64,000 bases of DNA. Origin: Epiperipatus broadwayi (taxonomy: Eukaryota > Onychophora > Udeonychophora > Euonychophora > Peripatidae). The DNA lies in assembly GCA_028023455.1 (NCBI GenBank), contig JAQFVV010012400.1, positions 11,911,748-11,975,747 on the forward strand. Direction: 5' to 3'. Positions 25,251 to 37,310 of this stretch are shown here, piece by piece. Made by a program: the position numbers and the translations under genes. Under the pieces are notes generated by a model, which worked only from the letters and a program-made list of their open reading frames with translations, was not told the DNA's origin and did no database searches. How positions within the stretch are numbered: position 1 is the stretch's first letter; each line of letters starts with the position of its first letter.

Positions 25251-27447
25251 TGAATCCACATACTTAACAATATCCTCACTTCTATGTAAGTGCAATGAAT
25301 TAATGATTTTCCAACCAACTTGCTAAAATATTATGACAGAAGGAAAAAGAATGGGTGTGTGCATATAATTTAAATAATGTATGATCATGCTAAAATAGAA
25401 TGGATTTTGATAAATCAGAAAAATATATATGTGTATATAATTTAAACAATATGTGGTTATGCTAAAATAGAATGGTTTTGATAAATCTGAGACTTGTTAA
25501 AGTTTTAAAATAGTTCAACATATTTTAATTTAACAAAGAAATATTAATAACTATTCAAACTGGAATCTTAACAGCAATGTAATAAGTGCCAGACATGATT
25601 CTCTAACATTTAATAAGATAATTGATAATTCAAACCATCTCTTTTCTTTCCCTGTTAGGTATGCATCATTGACACTAAATATCTCCACAACAAGTTAATT
25701 AGCCGAAAAATATTGGAATAGCTTTTAAATAACTTAAATATTCCTGCTTACAAATTATTTGATGTTAAAAAAAGCTTTAGAACACGGTTCTGTGATATAT
25801 ATATATGCTAACAGTTGTTTAAAAGCTTTAAAATGCAGTTCTGCGATATATATATTAACAGATACGAAGTTATTCTTCTAATAAGTTCTTGCTTTTTTAT
25901 AAATTATTTAATGTTAAAAAACTTTAAAATGCGATTCTGCAATATATATATACTGTATATATATGTTAACATACGTGAAAATACTCTTCTGATAATAATC
26001 GAACGATGTGCTGCTATTCTCTTATAATTTTCACAATTAATAATAATGTTTATTTTCTCCTGAATGGTTACTGACTAATATAAAACTCACTTGGGTATAA
26101 ATTTGCGATCTTATCGATGAATTTCTTGTTGACATAGGGTATGTAAATGAATAATTCCTTTGACTTAGTCAATCATTTTTTTAGCGATAGAATCCTCAGA
26201 AAATGCACTACATGTTTTTTTTTTTCCACGAGGTTTTTATATATATTGTTGAGTTAGTTAATGTTTTCAATTAGCGTAAAATATTAAAAAACATCTTTTG
26301 AACATAGGGTTGCTTGGAAATGCTTGACCTAAATCATTTTCAGGTTTTAAAGTTCAAGTTTCGGTTAATTTCCATGGTTATTAAATAATAGGTTTATTTT
26401 TATTTTATATATACATGTGAAATCTTTAATTGTTATGTCTAGTTAGGGAAATATTTTTTTTATTTATTTAAAGGTAATGTTTTCTAATTGACATTACTAA
26501 TATATGTATAAGTTAATTTTTTAGATATATTATGTTGACCTCAATTATTTATATGTTAAGCTGTTTATTAGAGAGTACTGACTTGGAAATAAGCATGTAC
26601 ATGAGTGTTTGCCTAAGTTGTAAGAGACCCTGATAATATATTGATATAAAACTTAGGATGAAAATTCAAAACACTTATAAAATACAATTAACAAAGGGGT
26701 TATTTGCTCAAGAAAGTGGATTTTCTAAAATATTCAATCTAGACATAAGGAAATTCATAAAAAAAATCTGTCAATAGTACTTTCAGAAAATTTTAACTTT
26801 CAATATTTTTCTAATTAAACTATTCTTAATAATGAAAACTTATTTATCTATTTTATTTTAAAACATGGTTATTAAACACTTTGAAAAGCAGGCCATATCT
26901 TCATTTAAGAAATAGCAGGCAAATTTTAATCTTAAACTTACATTTTTAAAGATTTTATGTATTTTCATTCAAATTTTAAACTAAAACCAAATTATTTTTA
27001 TTATTTATTGGAAGTCACCTTTTTTTATATTTATTCTTTGACTTTATCTGGAATGGAATTTTATTTAGCCTTAATAAATCTTGCAAATGGGAATGTTCAG
27101 TATACTACAAGCTGAACTTACTCAATGAATGAATTTTGCTGATCAAAAGTTGTTTTTTTAATATGGTTCACTAAAATAAGGTTTTCATTTTTTATCACAA
27201 AATAGTACAATTAATTTTTTTAAAATTAATAATATAATAATTTTATATTATAAAAATTTTATTTTAATTAGAGAGAGAACCTTTTTATTCTGATGTATGT
27301 TACGTCTTACTGCATGAGATGAACTTTCATACTAATTTGGTAAAATATTAGATAATTTTGATTTGCTATAACAATTTTTATTTGGCTGCTATAATTCAGA
27401 AATGATTTTTTTCTATCCTATATATAATGACAAGTGAAACAGAAATA
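25251..27447. other. Intergenic sequence with a degenerate tandem repeat
   Basis: Around 25765-25960 the motif CTTTA-AA-GC-GTTCTG-GATATATATA occurs three times with about 60-110 bp spacing, a decayed tandem repeat. The remainder is AT-rich and shows no genes. Confidence 0.45.
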
Positions 27448-27702
27448 CACCTGGATCTCGTTTTATGCAATAGATAGGTTCCGCAAAAAACACGCATAAA
27501 AGAAATCGCACAAAAATAGACTTACATTGAAAGTGTGGGACATGTTCCATAATTTTCGAAAATCATATAAAAGCAAAGCAACAAGGTAAAATTACTTTAA
27601 AATTCGCATAAAAAAATAAGAAAATAAAGTATTTGATACAAGACAAACTTTTTTTATTAACTATTTAATTTTATTCAAAACAATGTTTTTATGTGTAATT
27701 TT

Positions 27703-28165
27703 ACATTTTTTCAAACATATTTTAATCATCGCTATTTGACAATATATGGATACGTTTGAGAACTAATAAAAAATCAGATTCGTCACAAGAGGAAATACAA
27801 TTAGTGCCAACTTCAGTCTCATGCTGTGATTAATAAGTGCATCAACTGAAAATTTTCATTCATGGCTTAAAGTTGCTCTAAAACTCATTATTGTAGCAAA
27901 TTTACAGTCTTTTTAAAGCTTAAAACATATAAGATGTAATTTATTTTACATTTTTTCAAACATATTTTAATCATTATCACTATTTGACAATATGCAGATA
28001 CGTTTGAGAACTGATAAATCAGATTTGTCACAAGAGGAAATACAATTAGTGCCAACTTCAGTCTCATGTTGTGTTTAATAAGTGCATCAACTGAAAAATT
28101 TCGTTCATGGCTTCAATTGCTCTGAAACTCATTATCGTAGCAAATTTATGGACTTTTTTAAAATG
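27703..28165. repeat. 245-bp tandem duplication inside the Tigger element
   Basis: Two copies begin ACATTTTTTCAAACATATTT at 27703 and 27948 and share CAAGAGGAAATACAATTAG and AGTGCCAACTTCAGTCTCATG. They differ by scattered substitutions, so the duplication is old but younger than the element. Confidence 0.8.
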
Positions 28166-28593
28166 TACTGTAAGACTGATTTGTTGCTGCTCATAGAGTA
28201 TTTTTCCTTATTTTTTTTACATATAAATTATTTTGATAAAATCTGCTGAAAATATAACTATTTTAGAAAAATAGTTAACATTTTAGTAAAAATTCTTCAT
28301 TTTTACACGAACGTAAATTGAGAAAGAAATCAACGACATACGCATTTTCTAATAGGTTATGAACATTCTTTTTAAAGTTATCCGCTAAATAATACTTTTA
28401 TAATTATAAATAGAAATTTATTTTTGAAAAAACTCATTCACTTTCATAATCTGACAAATTATTAATTTGCTTTTTACAAACAAATCTAATATTAAAAGAC
28501 GAATATATTTTTACTACTGATTCTGTAATTGAACTAATCAAAAGTTTAAAACTTTAGTTCACTCAGCCAATAAAAAAATTTTCAGTCTAAATG

Positions 28594-28900
28594 TTAATGG
28601 TTTCTGTTGACAATGTAATCAGTGAGTAAACTTTGAGATGATGATTTTACTAATTGTTTATGAAGCTTGTTATATCCAGACATGTAACTATTTAGCTTTT
28701 GTTGGAATTTAAGAGCATTTTCATAATTCGTGTCTTTAACAAGAAAATGATTGTCCGATTGATTAGAAAGTTGAAGACTTTCTTGAATCATTTTTGCTGT
28801 GAAATGAATAGGTTCCAATGTTGTTTCATTATCTTCTAAATCTTGTACAGTATCTAAATTTATTGCCAAACCTTTTTCCGACAGGCATTTAAAGTATGTA
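28594..28900 (-). pseudogene. Tigger-like transposase C-terminal relic
   Basis: An open piece on the - strand of about 100 codons, within the Tigger-like element. It includes TVQDLEDNETTLEPIHFTAK and MIQESLQLSNQSDNHFLVKD, then a helical segment and a stop at 28594. Tigger-like proteins end in variable acidic and helical tails, and the position next to one end of the element fits. No DDE catalytic motif is retained, so the assignment rests on location. Confidence 0.5.
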
Positions 28901-29058
28901 AAATATGTGTGTATATAAAATGGGAAAATCCCGATTTTAAGTGAAATATGAACTTCTTTATCGCATAAAAGAAAACTGCATAAAAAGATATTAAGACACA
29001 TGAATTGCATAACTTTAAAATTGCATTTAAAAAATGCACATAAAATGAGACCCAGGTG

Positions 29059-30054
29059 TAGATCCAAATAGTGCAATTTGCTGATAATTCCAGACGTAGA
29101 TTTCTACTATCTGGTTACTACTGGGAAAAAAAACTTGTTAAAATTTCGCAGAACAGCATCTGTAGTAAAAAAAAAAATGTATTCTGAAAAAGTAATAATT
29201 ATTTATATTTAACAAATTTGTTCTGGCACAATTAAATATGTTAATGAACAATGTTGCATTTTGTGAAATAGTACAGATTTAGTCAATGTGGAGAAAAATA
29301 GAACTTAATTTTGTAAGTAATTTTATAGTTTTTGTTAAAATATATAAATGTAATTCAAGGGGTTTTTTTTTTTAATTTATGTTCTTCCAAAATCCTATTG
29401 TAGGTAATGGAAGTGGCAATTTTATATAATGAATTAGATTATCATTGAATGTCAGGAAAAGCTCAAGATATTTGAATTTTTCAGCATTTTTTTTATCTTT
29501 GTAAAAAATAATTTGAAAAATTGCTAATAGGCTCTTTGTTATGGCAATCTTTCTCTTCTTTGGCAATAATTTGCTTTCAGAAATAGAACTTAGAAATATA
29601 CTTCTACTCTATGAAGTTTTGCAAAAAATCATGTGATTTTATCTAATGGTTAAATTAGGGTAATTTTGAATCCTACATACATATTTGGTATCATTCTTTT
29701 ATAATTTTATCCAATATTAATGTAATTCTGTTGGAATTTCAAAAATGTCATATATATATTGAATGGAAAGAAATATTTTAAATATTTTTCCATAAACTCT
29801 GCCAAAGGGGGGGGGGGTTTGATGCTGAACAGGACAGGAGGCTATGCCTCACTCCAGTTTATTTAATAATTTTTATATAAATAATATATATTTCTAATAA
29901 AATTTATTTAATTATTTAAAAGTATTAAATTATTATTTTGGGTATAAATATGCATTTTATTTTAGATAGTTGTTCTATGCCCTAGAATTTAACTTTCATA
30001 TAGATCAGATAAATGAAGTATTTGGAAATATGTTTCTATAATGAATTTTAAGAT
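29059..30054. other. Intergenic AT-rich sequence
   Basis: Includes a G9-10 run near 29808 followed by a short GC-richer stretch. No gene was recognised. Confidence 0.4.
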
Positions 30055-30266
30055 ATATCAAAGATAAATTGTATCTGAAGAAATAAACAAAAATGGTTAA
30101 TGTAACTGTTTTATTATAACAGATAGTTTCTTTGTCAAGATTTAAGAATAGAATATTTTCATATCAAAGATAAATTGTATCTGAAGAAATAAACAAAAAT
30201 GGTTAATGTCACTGTTTTATTATAACAGATAGTTTCTTTGTCAAGATTTAAGAATAGAATATTTTT
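30055..30266. repeat. 106-bp tandem duplication
   Basis: Two adjacent, almost identical copies (30055-30160 and 30161-30266), both containing AAGATAAATTGTATCTGAAG and TTTATTATAACAGATAG. One clear substitution is seen (TGTAACTG/TGTCACTG), so the duplication is recent. Confidence 0.88.
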
Positions 30267-32439
30267 CTTTCACTGATGAATAATGAGATATCAAAAAGGT
30301 AATATAAAGGATATCCTCACAATAAATTTTTTATATGACCGTATATATACTTAACAAGACATCAGTACAGATTTAGAAATAATTTCTCAATCAAATGTGA
30401 ACAAATATTGTTTCAAATTTTTAATTGCTTTTCATTTAGTAAAATCAAAGAATTTCCAAAAAGCTATAGGATAATTTTAAAAAGTGAAAAAAATATGAGG
30501 CACTAAACCAGACAAGATTTGATGAATCATTGATTTAAAAACATTTTTTTTTTTGTAATAGTAATAACCTAAGTAGAGTTATGTTAGGAAGTTTTTATCT
30601 TGAAAACAATTCATACATAGAAGATAATGTCTGTTTCAAATAATTTAAAGAAATTGGATTTTCAAAATTAGCTGACCTGCTTTCTAATGACTTTATTCTG
30701 TTTGTGCATTTAAAACTATCTAATTAATGAAACAAAAGATTTAGTTCTGCTGTGACAAAATCATTTAACTATTAAAAAAAATTTTAACAAAAATAATCTA
30801 AATTCGATCTTGGGAATTGCTTAAAAAATTAGTAAATCAAAGGGAAGAGGAAATTATGGAAATTGATAACATAACAAATGTATTTTTGAAAAGTGGTGAT
30901 AAATTTTTGAATAATGTAAATAAAAATGGATGCATTTGTCACTCGTCAATTTATTTTCACTTAAAACTTTAAAAACTAGAATGAAACTCAATTTCACTGA
31001 TTAAGCAACTATACACCATCCTCCAGTCAGGAAATCAGAATATTCTAAAGAAGGACTATCCCATCTTAAGTAATCTAAGGGACATATTAAGAAAAATATC
31101 TGGATTGTATCCAAAATAATATAGTACATATATTAAATTATTGAAAAGACCGACTGTCAGTTAGAGATGAACTATAACTAAATATAAATAATTGTGCGTA
31201 CATTTACCATGAATGTGTTGGATCAAAGCTGTGCAAGTCTTTTAATATATCTTATTTTTAAAAAATGAGTATACCCTAATGTAAAAACACCAGATATAAG
31301 ATTATTGCTAGAATTAAAATATATAAGCATTCAATTCAAATAATTTTTTTACTCTAAAAAAAATCAAAACTATTAGATGGGTTGTGTTTTGAACAACTTT
31401 GGCCTAAAGGATAAAAGTTTTGTTTTCATTTCAGTATTACTTAATGTATATTTTTTTTTGCAGACATTTAACTGAATTTATTTGCAATTTTCATTACATG
31501 TTCTCTGTGTGCAATTCATGATTCACCAGTACAAAATTTATTTAAAGCAGAAATACTTTTATAAGAGTTAACTGTTGTAAAAATAGTAATGTTTTCCTCC
31601 AAATATATACCATCATAAACAGTATTTGACTTGCATTCTGAATAACATTTTTATACAACTATCTATGGTAAAGGAAATTTTAAAAGGACAATCTGACTAA
31701 CAATAAGACAAGTCTTCAGAAAACTTACTCAGAACCATTTATGACTTCTATTAGTATCAAATATTTATTTAAATAGTTTCCATATACTAACTATAATGAA
31801 CATGCTGAGAAAATTTTGTCAAATATAAATTTTATATTTTGTTATAATGGAGAAATCCTAACAAAATTAGTCTTTATATAATGAATAAATGTGAAATTGA
31901 ATATACCAAACAAAGATCATATGATCAGCATTAGTTGTTAGTTTATTTAAAATCCATATGCAGGCCAGAGGAGGTTACCAGCATGTCCATGTGGCTAGTG
32001 CCTACAATATTCAAGGGATCGACTTTTGTTAGGCAAAATCTAAATATATATATTTCTAACATGTATAAATAAAAAATTTATTCAACTTATTGTATTAACT
32101 TCTTTCTGCAAGAGGATTCAGTTGTTTTGTCTTTTAAATTTAAATATTACGGTTTTATTTTATAGAACTTCTATAAAAGTTATATTTAAATTACCTGAGC
32201 AATTTGTTGATGAACATTTCTATGTTGTAACAACCCTCCCTATAACTAATGTTTCTCATATGTTTTAGACATTTACAAAATTATAATGTTATTTAGAAAC
32301 AATTGTATTTTTAACAATAATAAATTAATAAAGACAATTTTATATTTTTTTATTATTATTAAACAAAACTAATTTTTAATTTAGATGTTAAAATATTCTA
32401 TCTTACATAATTTTGTACCAATTCTTTTTCTGTTTAGTT
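30267..32439. other. Intergenic AT-rich sequence
   Basis: No bounded repeat or coding exon recognised. A short GC-richer patch at 31960-32040 has no identifiable origin. Confidence 0.4.
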
Positions 32440-33030
32440 TTGGGTGACAATGAAAAAAATTTGAAAGTGATAGGGCAAAAAGAAAACTTGCCAAATTACA
32501 GGAAGAAGCAGTCAAAAGGTTGAAATTGATTACAAAATTTGTCAAAAACCAAAAAATGTATGAGGCTGAGAATGATGAGATTAGTAGAGACAATCAATTG
32601 TATTACTTGCACCAGACAATGACTGTTCCTCACAAGCATTCAATAAAGAAATAAGTCAAACAATTGAATTGGAACAGCCTTCTTCAGGGCAAAAAAATAA
32701 TGAAATGGAAGTCTGAAAGTTGCTTATTATCACAATGCAACATTGAATTGATTGATGAGGAACAAGTTTTACACTGAAAGTTCAGCTTTTGAAATACCAA
32801 TGTTTTAATGATAAAGGACAATTATTCTTTTCCAGTTAGATATTTTACAATGACCCTTAAGAATGGGGAAAAATATAAAAGATTGGCTATGTTGGAGTAA
32901 AGAAAATATTTCTTTGTGCTCATTTTTTGTTCAACAAAAGAGAAGTTTCTTCAAATGTAAGCACATTAGCTGATCATCCAAGTTGGGATATTGCAAAAGG
33001 ATGGCAAAAATCCAGACGTAGCAAATCATG
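32440..33030 (+). pseudogene. hAT (ZMYM1/DUF4371-type) transposase N-terminal relic
   Basis: + strand pieces read KRKLAKLQEEAVKRLKLITK, then after frameshifts VRYFTMTLKNGEKYKRLA, then FCSTKEKFLQ and DHPSWDIAKGWQKSR. This order (basic helix, NGEK-KR-WL block, cysteine-bearing TTF-type finger, D-W-x-K block) is typical of the N-terminus of ZMYM1-like hAT transposases. Stops interrupt it and the catalytic part is absent. The related relic at 41700-43490 covers the missing part of the family. Confidence 0.6.
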
Positions 33031-33540
33031 AAAATTCCAATATATATAAAGGAAATTATATCACTTGTTCAACAGGCTACCCCAGGTAGCACTTGGTCCC
33101 AAGCTAATATTACATTTAAACTAAATTATATCATGATGCTGTTTAGTCACCATTTACCTGAAGATAATTATTTTCAGATTATCTACCATGTAAACAGGTT
33201 TGGATTGATTTATTCCCATAATAGTAGTTGACTAAGGAGCAAATCAAAATAAATAGTATGTACATCTATTTGATTCATTATATGACTATAGATAATATTA
33301 CAGAGTGAAAAGATTTATAAAAGTATGAATAAAATAATCTAATCAGTTATATTTCCCAAATAATATCAGCTACTTCTCACTATAACCTAGGTTTAACCTA
33401 ACAGTATATACAAGCAGTACATTGATAATTTTGTATTTTTCATTGATAATAACATTGTTTCTAAAGGTCTGAGAATCAAAATTAAGTCTAACATAGATTA
33501 TCTTCTAGGGGAATTAGAGTTGAATGGAACACTATATTAG
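33031..33540. other. Sequence between hAT and Penelope-like relics
   Basis: An open stretch on the + strand (33028-33231) shows no recognised domain. The 5' end of the Penelope-like element may begin in this interval but could not be located. Confidence 0.35.
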
Positions 33541-33795
33541 GAAAAACATCTATCAAACTAATGCATGTGCTTAAAGATTCTTTTTTGATTAGGGTTAAGA
33601 TACTTTAACAGGAAATTATAGATTTTAATATTGACAAATGTCATGGAGTTGGATAAACAAAAAATATTACAAGAATGGGTTTGTTCTAAAGAAAGATTTG
33701 TTTAACAAAATTTCATTAAAAAAAAAGTCATTGGTTTAAAAATGTAGATTTTTCTGGGAAATCAGGGTTCTTTTTTAGAGAAAACTATTCTATAT

Positions 33796-34125
33796 TTGGT
33801 AAGTTTTTTGATGTTTTTAATGTTTCAAAGGTTTCTAGACTTAACAGTTAGGGAGTTGGAAACAAGTGTTATCCAATCATTTTCAGATTCAGCTGTTATT
33901 GTAGGGCCAGCATTAAAACAATTCAATTTACCTAGTAATGCTGATGTATTTATGACTTGTACATCTACTAATTCTTCCGTGGTAATTCAACAGTTCAATG
34001 CATCTAATGAGATATTGCTAAACCTAGTTAAAAGGAAAGACAGCAATATTATTAATTTATCTGATGCAGAATGTTCATTACTAAATAAGGGTTTATTTTT
34101 TTGCCCAACAGTTCAATCGTATTAG
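33796..34125 (+). pseudogene. Penelope-like element, N-terminal ORF piece
   Basis: About 109 codons ending at a TAG. The segment SNIINLSDAECSLLNKGLFF followed by CPT is the conserved block N-terminal to the polymerase in Penelope-like proteins. The preceding residues are helical without a recognised domain. The next homologous piece resumes in another frame after the A-run at 34269-34300. Confidence 0.7.
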
Positions 34126-34261
34126 CAAAAAAGTGAATTTAAAATACATCAGGATTTGGATAATTTTGCTAAGTGACTTAGATTAAGAGAATTTTTTGGA
34201 AATAATGAATGCAAACATAATAAAACAACTAACCCCCAACAAAAAAAAATTTCCTTTTATT

Positions 34262-34268
<7 letters not shown>

Positions 34269-34300
<32 letters not shown>
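34269..34300. repeat. A32 homopolymer preceded by T9
   Basis: A run of about nine T followed by 32 A interrupts the Penelope-like coding region. It is either an expanded slippage tract or a scar of a retroposed tail. It separates two reading-frame pieces. Confidence 0.8.
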
Positions 34301-34302
<2 letters not shown>

Positions 34303-34319
34303 AGATGAAAAAATGCATT

Positions 34320-35340
34320 ATATAATTTAGAAAAGAAAGATATTATTATTAAACCAGCTGATGAAGTTGGAGCAATAGTAATTATGAATACAGATGATTA
34401 CATGAATAAAGCCTTGCTTTTTTAAATGATAGGAATTTTTATGAACCTATAACATAGATTATTGTTAAATTATTTAGAGGTGTGCTTTCCAGCTTGAAGG
34501 ATCTGAGAGTACGGGGTCTACTTAATAGGAATATGTATAATTTTTATTACCAAACTCAAACCCAGTAAGTTTTACATTCTACCCAATATTCATAAACCTG
34601 ATAGAACTATAGTAGCAAGCATTGATTGTCCTACTGAGAAAATGTCAGCATATGTAGATAGTCTTATACATGATATTCCTCCATTGTTTGAGTCTTATGT
34701 TAGGGATACGAGCAATATGTTTTTAAAAAAAACAAAGAATATGATCAGCACAGAATGATGACTTATTGAATTCGTGAATTTAAACTTTAAAGAATTTTTT
34801 TTTTTTTTTAACTCTACATATTATTTACAAAAGCAAGGTGCTGCAATGGGTACAAAAATGGCACCGAATTATGCAAACATTTTTATGGTTCAATTGGAGT
34901 GCTCTATACTTGAGGTTAGCCTTAAACCTCATACTTGGCTGAGATATATAGATGATAAGACATGATCTGGACATACAATGAACTTCATACATTTTTTGAT
35001 TATCTAAATAATTTTAATAATACACAATTTTCAATAAATTTTTCTAAACAATGTCTCATTTTCTTGATGTCGAGATTACTTATAGTGATGGTTTTCTTAG
35101 TACTAATATATATAGGAAGCCAACTGATAGTCAGTTACCTACATTTTTATAGAATCACCCTAAGCACTTAAAGATTAATATCCCTTACAGTCAATTTTTA
35201 AGGATTAAAAGAATTTGTAGTGATGAGGGATTTCTTCAGCAAAATAACAAGGTTTTGTATAATAAATTTATCAATATGAAATATCCTAAAGGACTGTTAG
35301 ATAGGGCAGTGGTAAAATCTTCAGGAGTTGACAGAAAGGA
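34320..35340 (+). pseudogene. Penelope-like reverse transcriptase, broken
   Basis: Fingers region near 34330-34410 (DIIIKPADEVGAIVIMNTDDY), then FYILPKIHKPDRT-like near 34570-34610. The palm QGAAMGTKMAPNYANIFM lies at 34830-34890, and the catalytic box LRYIDDK at 34935-34962, where related proteins have RYIDD[IV]. The thumb follows with YIGSQLIVSYLHFY-like and PYSQFLRIKRICSDEGF segments (35185-35235). At least four stops or frame changes are present. The RYIDD box and AMG..MAP block identify the Penelope class rather than LINE or LTR polymerases. Confidence 0.85.
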
Positions 35341-35479
35341 ACTTCTGTCTAAGATAAGATGAGTCAGTTGATAAATATACCACCGGTTCTTATCTTCAAT
35401 GATGATTTACCTAATATTAACCAAATATTATGGAAACATTTTACTATATTAAATTCCACAGATTATTTGAGATATTTTT

Positions 35480-35990
35480 CCCTATCCATCTAAAGTTGTA
35501 TATTGTAGACATAGGACACTTAGGGATAGACTTGTAAGGACAGATTTTGGCACTAATTTTGTATCAAGAAATGTATGTTTTTCATGTGAGGATAAGATAT
35601 GTCTTACATGCAAATATTGTTATGAAGATAGTGCAGGGAGATACCATTCATGATTTTAAATGGTATATCCCCAACTATGTCAATTGTAAAAGTATGAACT
35701 TGGTATATTTAATAGAATGTAATAGGTGCTCAAGTCGTTACATAGATGAGTCAGCAAACAGTCTACATATTAGAATGACCAAACCATAGGTTTGATGTTT
35801 TACATAAAAATGAAGATAGATCAGTTTCTCAACATTTCAATTTATTTGATCACTCGATCAATGATTTAACAGTGGTTATATTGGAAGATAATTTAAATTT
35901 AAGACATTACATCCTCATGATATGAATATAGCTACTATCACATCCTTGAATTACCTAGTTTCCTTAAGGATTTTTTTTTGTTTCCTAGGG
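35480..35990 (+). pseudogene. Penelope-like GIY-YIG endonuclease region, broken
   Basis: A cysteine-rich linker (VCFSCEDKICLTCKYC at about 35575-35625) precedes a GIY-YIG-like start (MNLVYLIECNRCSSRYIDES, 35695-35755, then LHIRMTK). In canonical copies the second motif is Y[VI]G; here it reads YID, so a catalytic-core residue is altered. Later pieces end near 35990. Confidence 0.7.
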
Positions 35991-36050
35991 AATTATTTTA
36001 TAGGTGGACTAGCATAAAAAATATATATACAAGATATATATAGTAGAATA

Positions 36051-36907
36051 CACCTGGGTCTCATTTTATGCGATAGATAGGTTCCTCAGAAAACATGTGC
36101 AAACGAAATTGCGCAAAAATAGACGTAACTTACATTGAAAAGGGGGGGATGTGGTTTGTGATTTTTCAAAATTCGCGTAAAAGCAAAGCACCAATGTAAA
36201 ATTACTTTAAAATTTGCGCGCAAAAAAAAATAAGGAAATTAAATATGACTAATAAAAAATGTCAAATTTGAAAAAAATTGATACAAGACAAACTTTTTTT
36301 TAACTATAATATGTAATTTTATTCAAAATAATATATTTTTATGCGTAATTTACAGTACAGTAATTTACATTTTTTATACACGTTTTAATTATGATTTTCT
36401 GGTGACAACGTAATTAATCTTTGAGACAATGATTTTATTGTTTACGAAGCTCGCGATATCCAGATAGACAACCATTTAGCTCTCGTTGGAATTTAAGAGT
36501 ATATTAATGATTAGTGTCATTAATAAGAAAATAATAATTGATTACGTTCTTTTTTAAAAAGCAAAAACAGAATGTGATTTAAAATGCAAAATTAACACGC
36601 ACAATGTTTAAACAAATTTACATTATAATCTTGTAAAATTTAATATGTGTATACATAAAATGTGGAAATCATGATTTTAATTTCATTATTGCATAAAATC
36701 TTACTATTATAAAGCACTGAAAATATTGAAATTACTAAGATGAAAGTCGAATTCCAATAATGTGCTATTACTTTCAATATAACATAAGTGCGTGAAATTT
36801 ATTATTTAAAGTAATAGCGCATTATCGGAAATCGACTTCCGGTGAAACACGAATCGCGTTACTTCAAAATCGTGTTAAATAAGTCCGCGTAAAAAGAGAC
36901 CCAGGTG
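36051..36907. mobile_element. Tigger/pogo-like DNA transposon, copy 2 (internally deleted)
   Basis: Perfect-looking ends CACCTGGGTCTCATTTTATG and AGAGACCCAGGTG with TA on both sides (36049-36050 and 36908-36909). It shares subterminal and internal blocks with copy 1 (for example GTTGGAATTTAAGAG) but is only 857 bp, so most of the transposase is gone. It lies within the Penelope-like element and is therefore younger than it. Confidence 0.88.
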
Positions 36908-36914
36908 TATAGAT

Positions 36915-36985
36915 ATACAGTACTCAAATCCCCTATATTTACAATTAAGGTCCAGGTTTGTGAAGTGCCTGGTTTTCAAATATAT
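36915..36985 (+). repeat. Fragment matching the terminus of foldback family B
   Basis: CCCTATATTTACAATTAAG followed by a CCAG..GTG..TACCTG/GCCTGG block and TTTCAAAT matches 45514-45578, the end of family B copy 2. It lies between the Tigger element and the small hammerhead at 37235, linking family B ends with Penelope-like sequence. Confidence 0.55.
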
Positions 36986-37234
36986 ATTGTATATAGTTTT
37001 TTTAGTGTGTACATATATCATAGTATATTTTTATGTTTTTTTTTAATATATAATAATATATATATATATGGTTTTAGTTTTTTAAAGAAAGTTTTTTGTG
37101 AAATAGTTTTTTTTGTATTTTTTATACAAAGTTTTGTAAATATTTTTTTAGCCTATAGGAATTAGTTTTGTTATTTGATACGTAACTGTTTGTAATATTT
37201 TAGGGTTTAGATTCTGGAAATAGCCATTTTGCTG

Positions 37235-37278
37235 TGCTTTCTGATGAAAACCAGTCTGCTGGTTGAAATATTAAAGCA
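37235..37278 (+). ncRNA. Small hammerhead ribozyme, nearly stem-III-less, in the Penelope-like 3' part
   Basis: Stem I TGCTTT (37235-37240) pairs fully with AAAGCA (37273-37278). The core is CTGATGA (37241-37247). Stem II AACCAG/CTGGTT has loop TCTG and one extra A next to the core. GAAA is at 37265-37268. Only TATT separates GAAA from stem I, leaving room for at most a rudimentary stem III. Hammerhead variants with vestigial stem III are known from Penelope-like elements, where they are reported to cleave as dimers. The position beside a Penelope-like polymerase fits. Confidence 0.72.
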
Positions 37279-37310
37279 GCTTTATAGAGAAGTAATTGTG
37301 TGTTTTTAAA

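Larger units (their letters stand above)
27448..29058 (-). mobile_element. Tigger/pogo-like DNA transposon, copy 1
   Basis: Terminal inverted repeats CACCTGGATCTC...GAGACCCAGGTG flanked by TA on both sides (27446-27447 and 29059-29060), as in Tc1/mariner-pogo elements. The subterminal sequence with TTTTATGCAATAGATAGGTT is typical of Tigger-like ends. A - strand relic occupies 29076-28594. A 245-bp internal tandem duplication lies at 27703-28160. The element is 1611 bp, shorter than full-length Tigger elements. Confidence 0.85.
33540..37310 (+). mobile_element. Penelope-like retroelement, degraded, interrupted by Tigger copy 2
   Basis: + strand relics in the order expected for Penelope-like elements: N-terminal region (33796-34125, with NIINLSDAECSLLNKGLFF), reverse transcriptase (34320-35340) and GIY-YIG endonuclease region (35480-35990). 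They are followed by a non-coding 3' part carrying a small hammerhead motif (37235-37278). A Tigger element (36051-36907) inserted between the coding part and the 3' part. Boundaries are approximate because no TSD was found. Confidence 0.75.
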
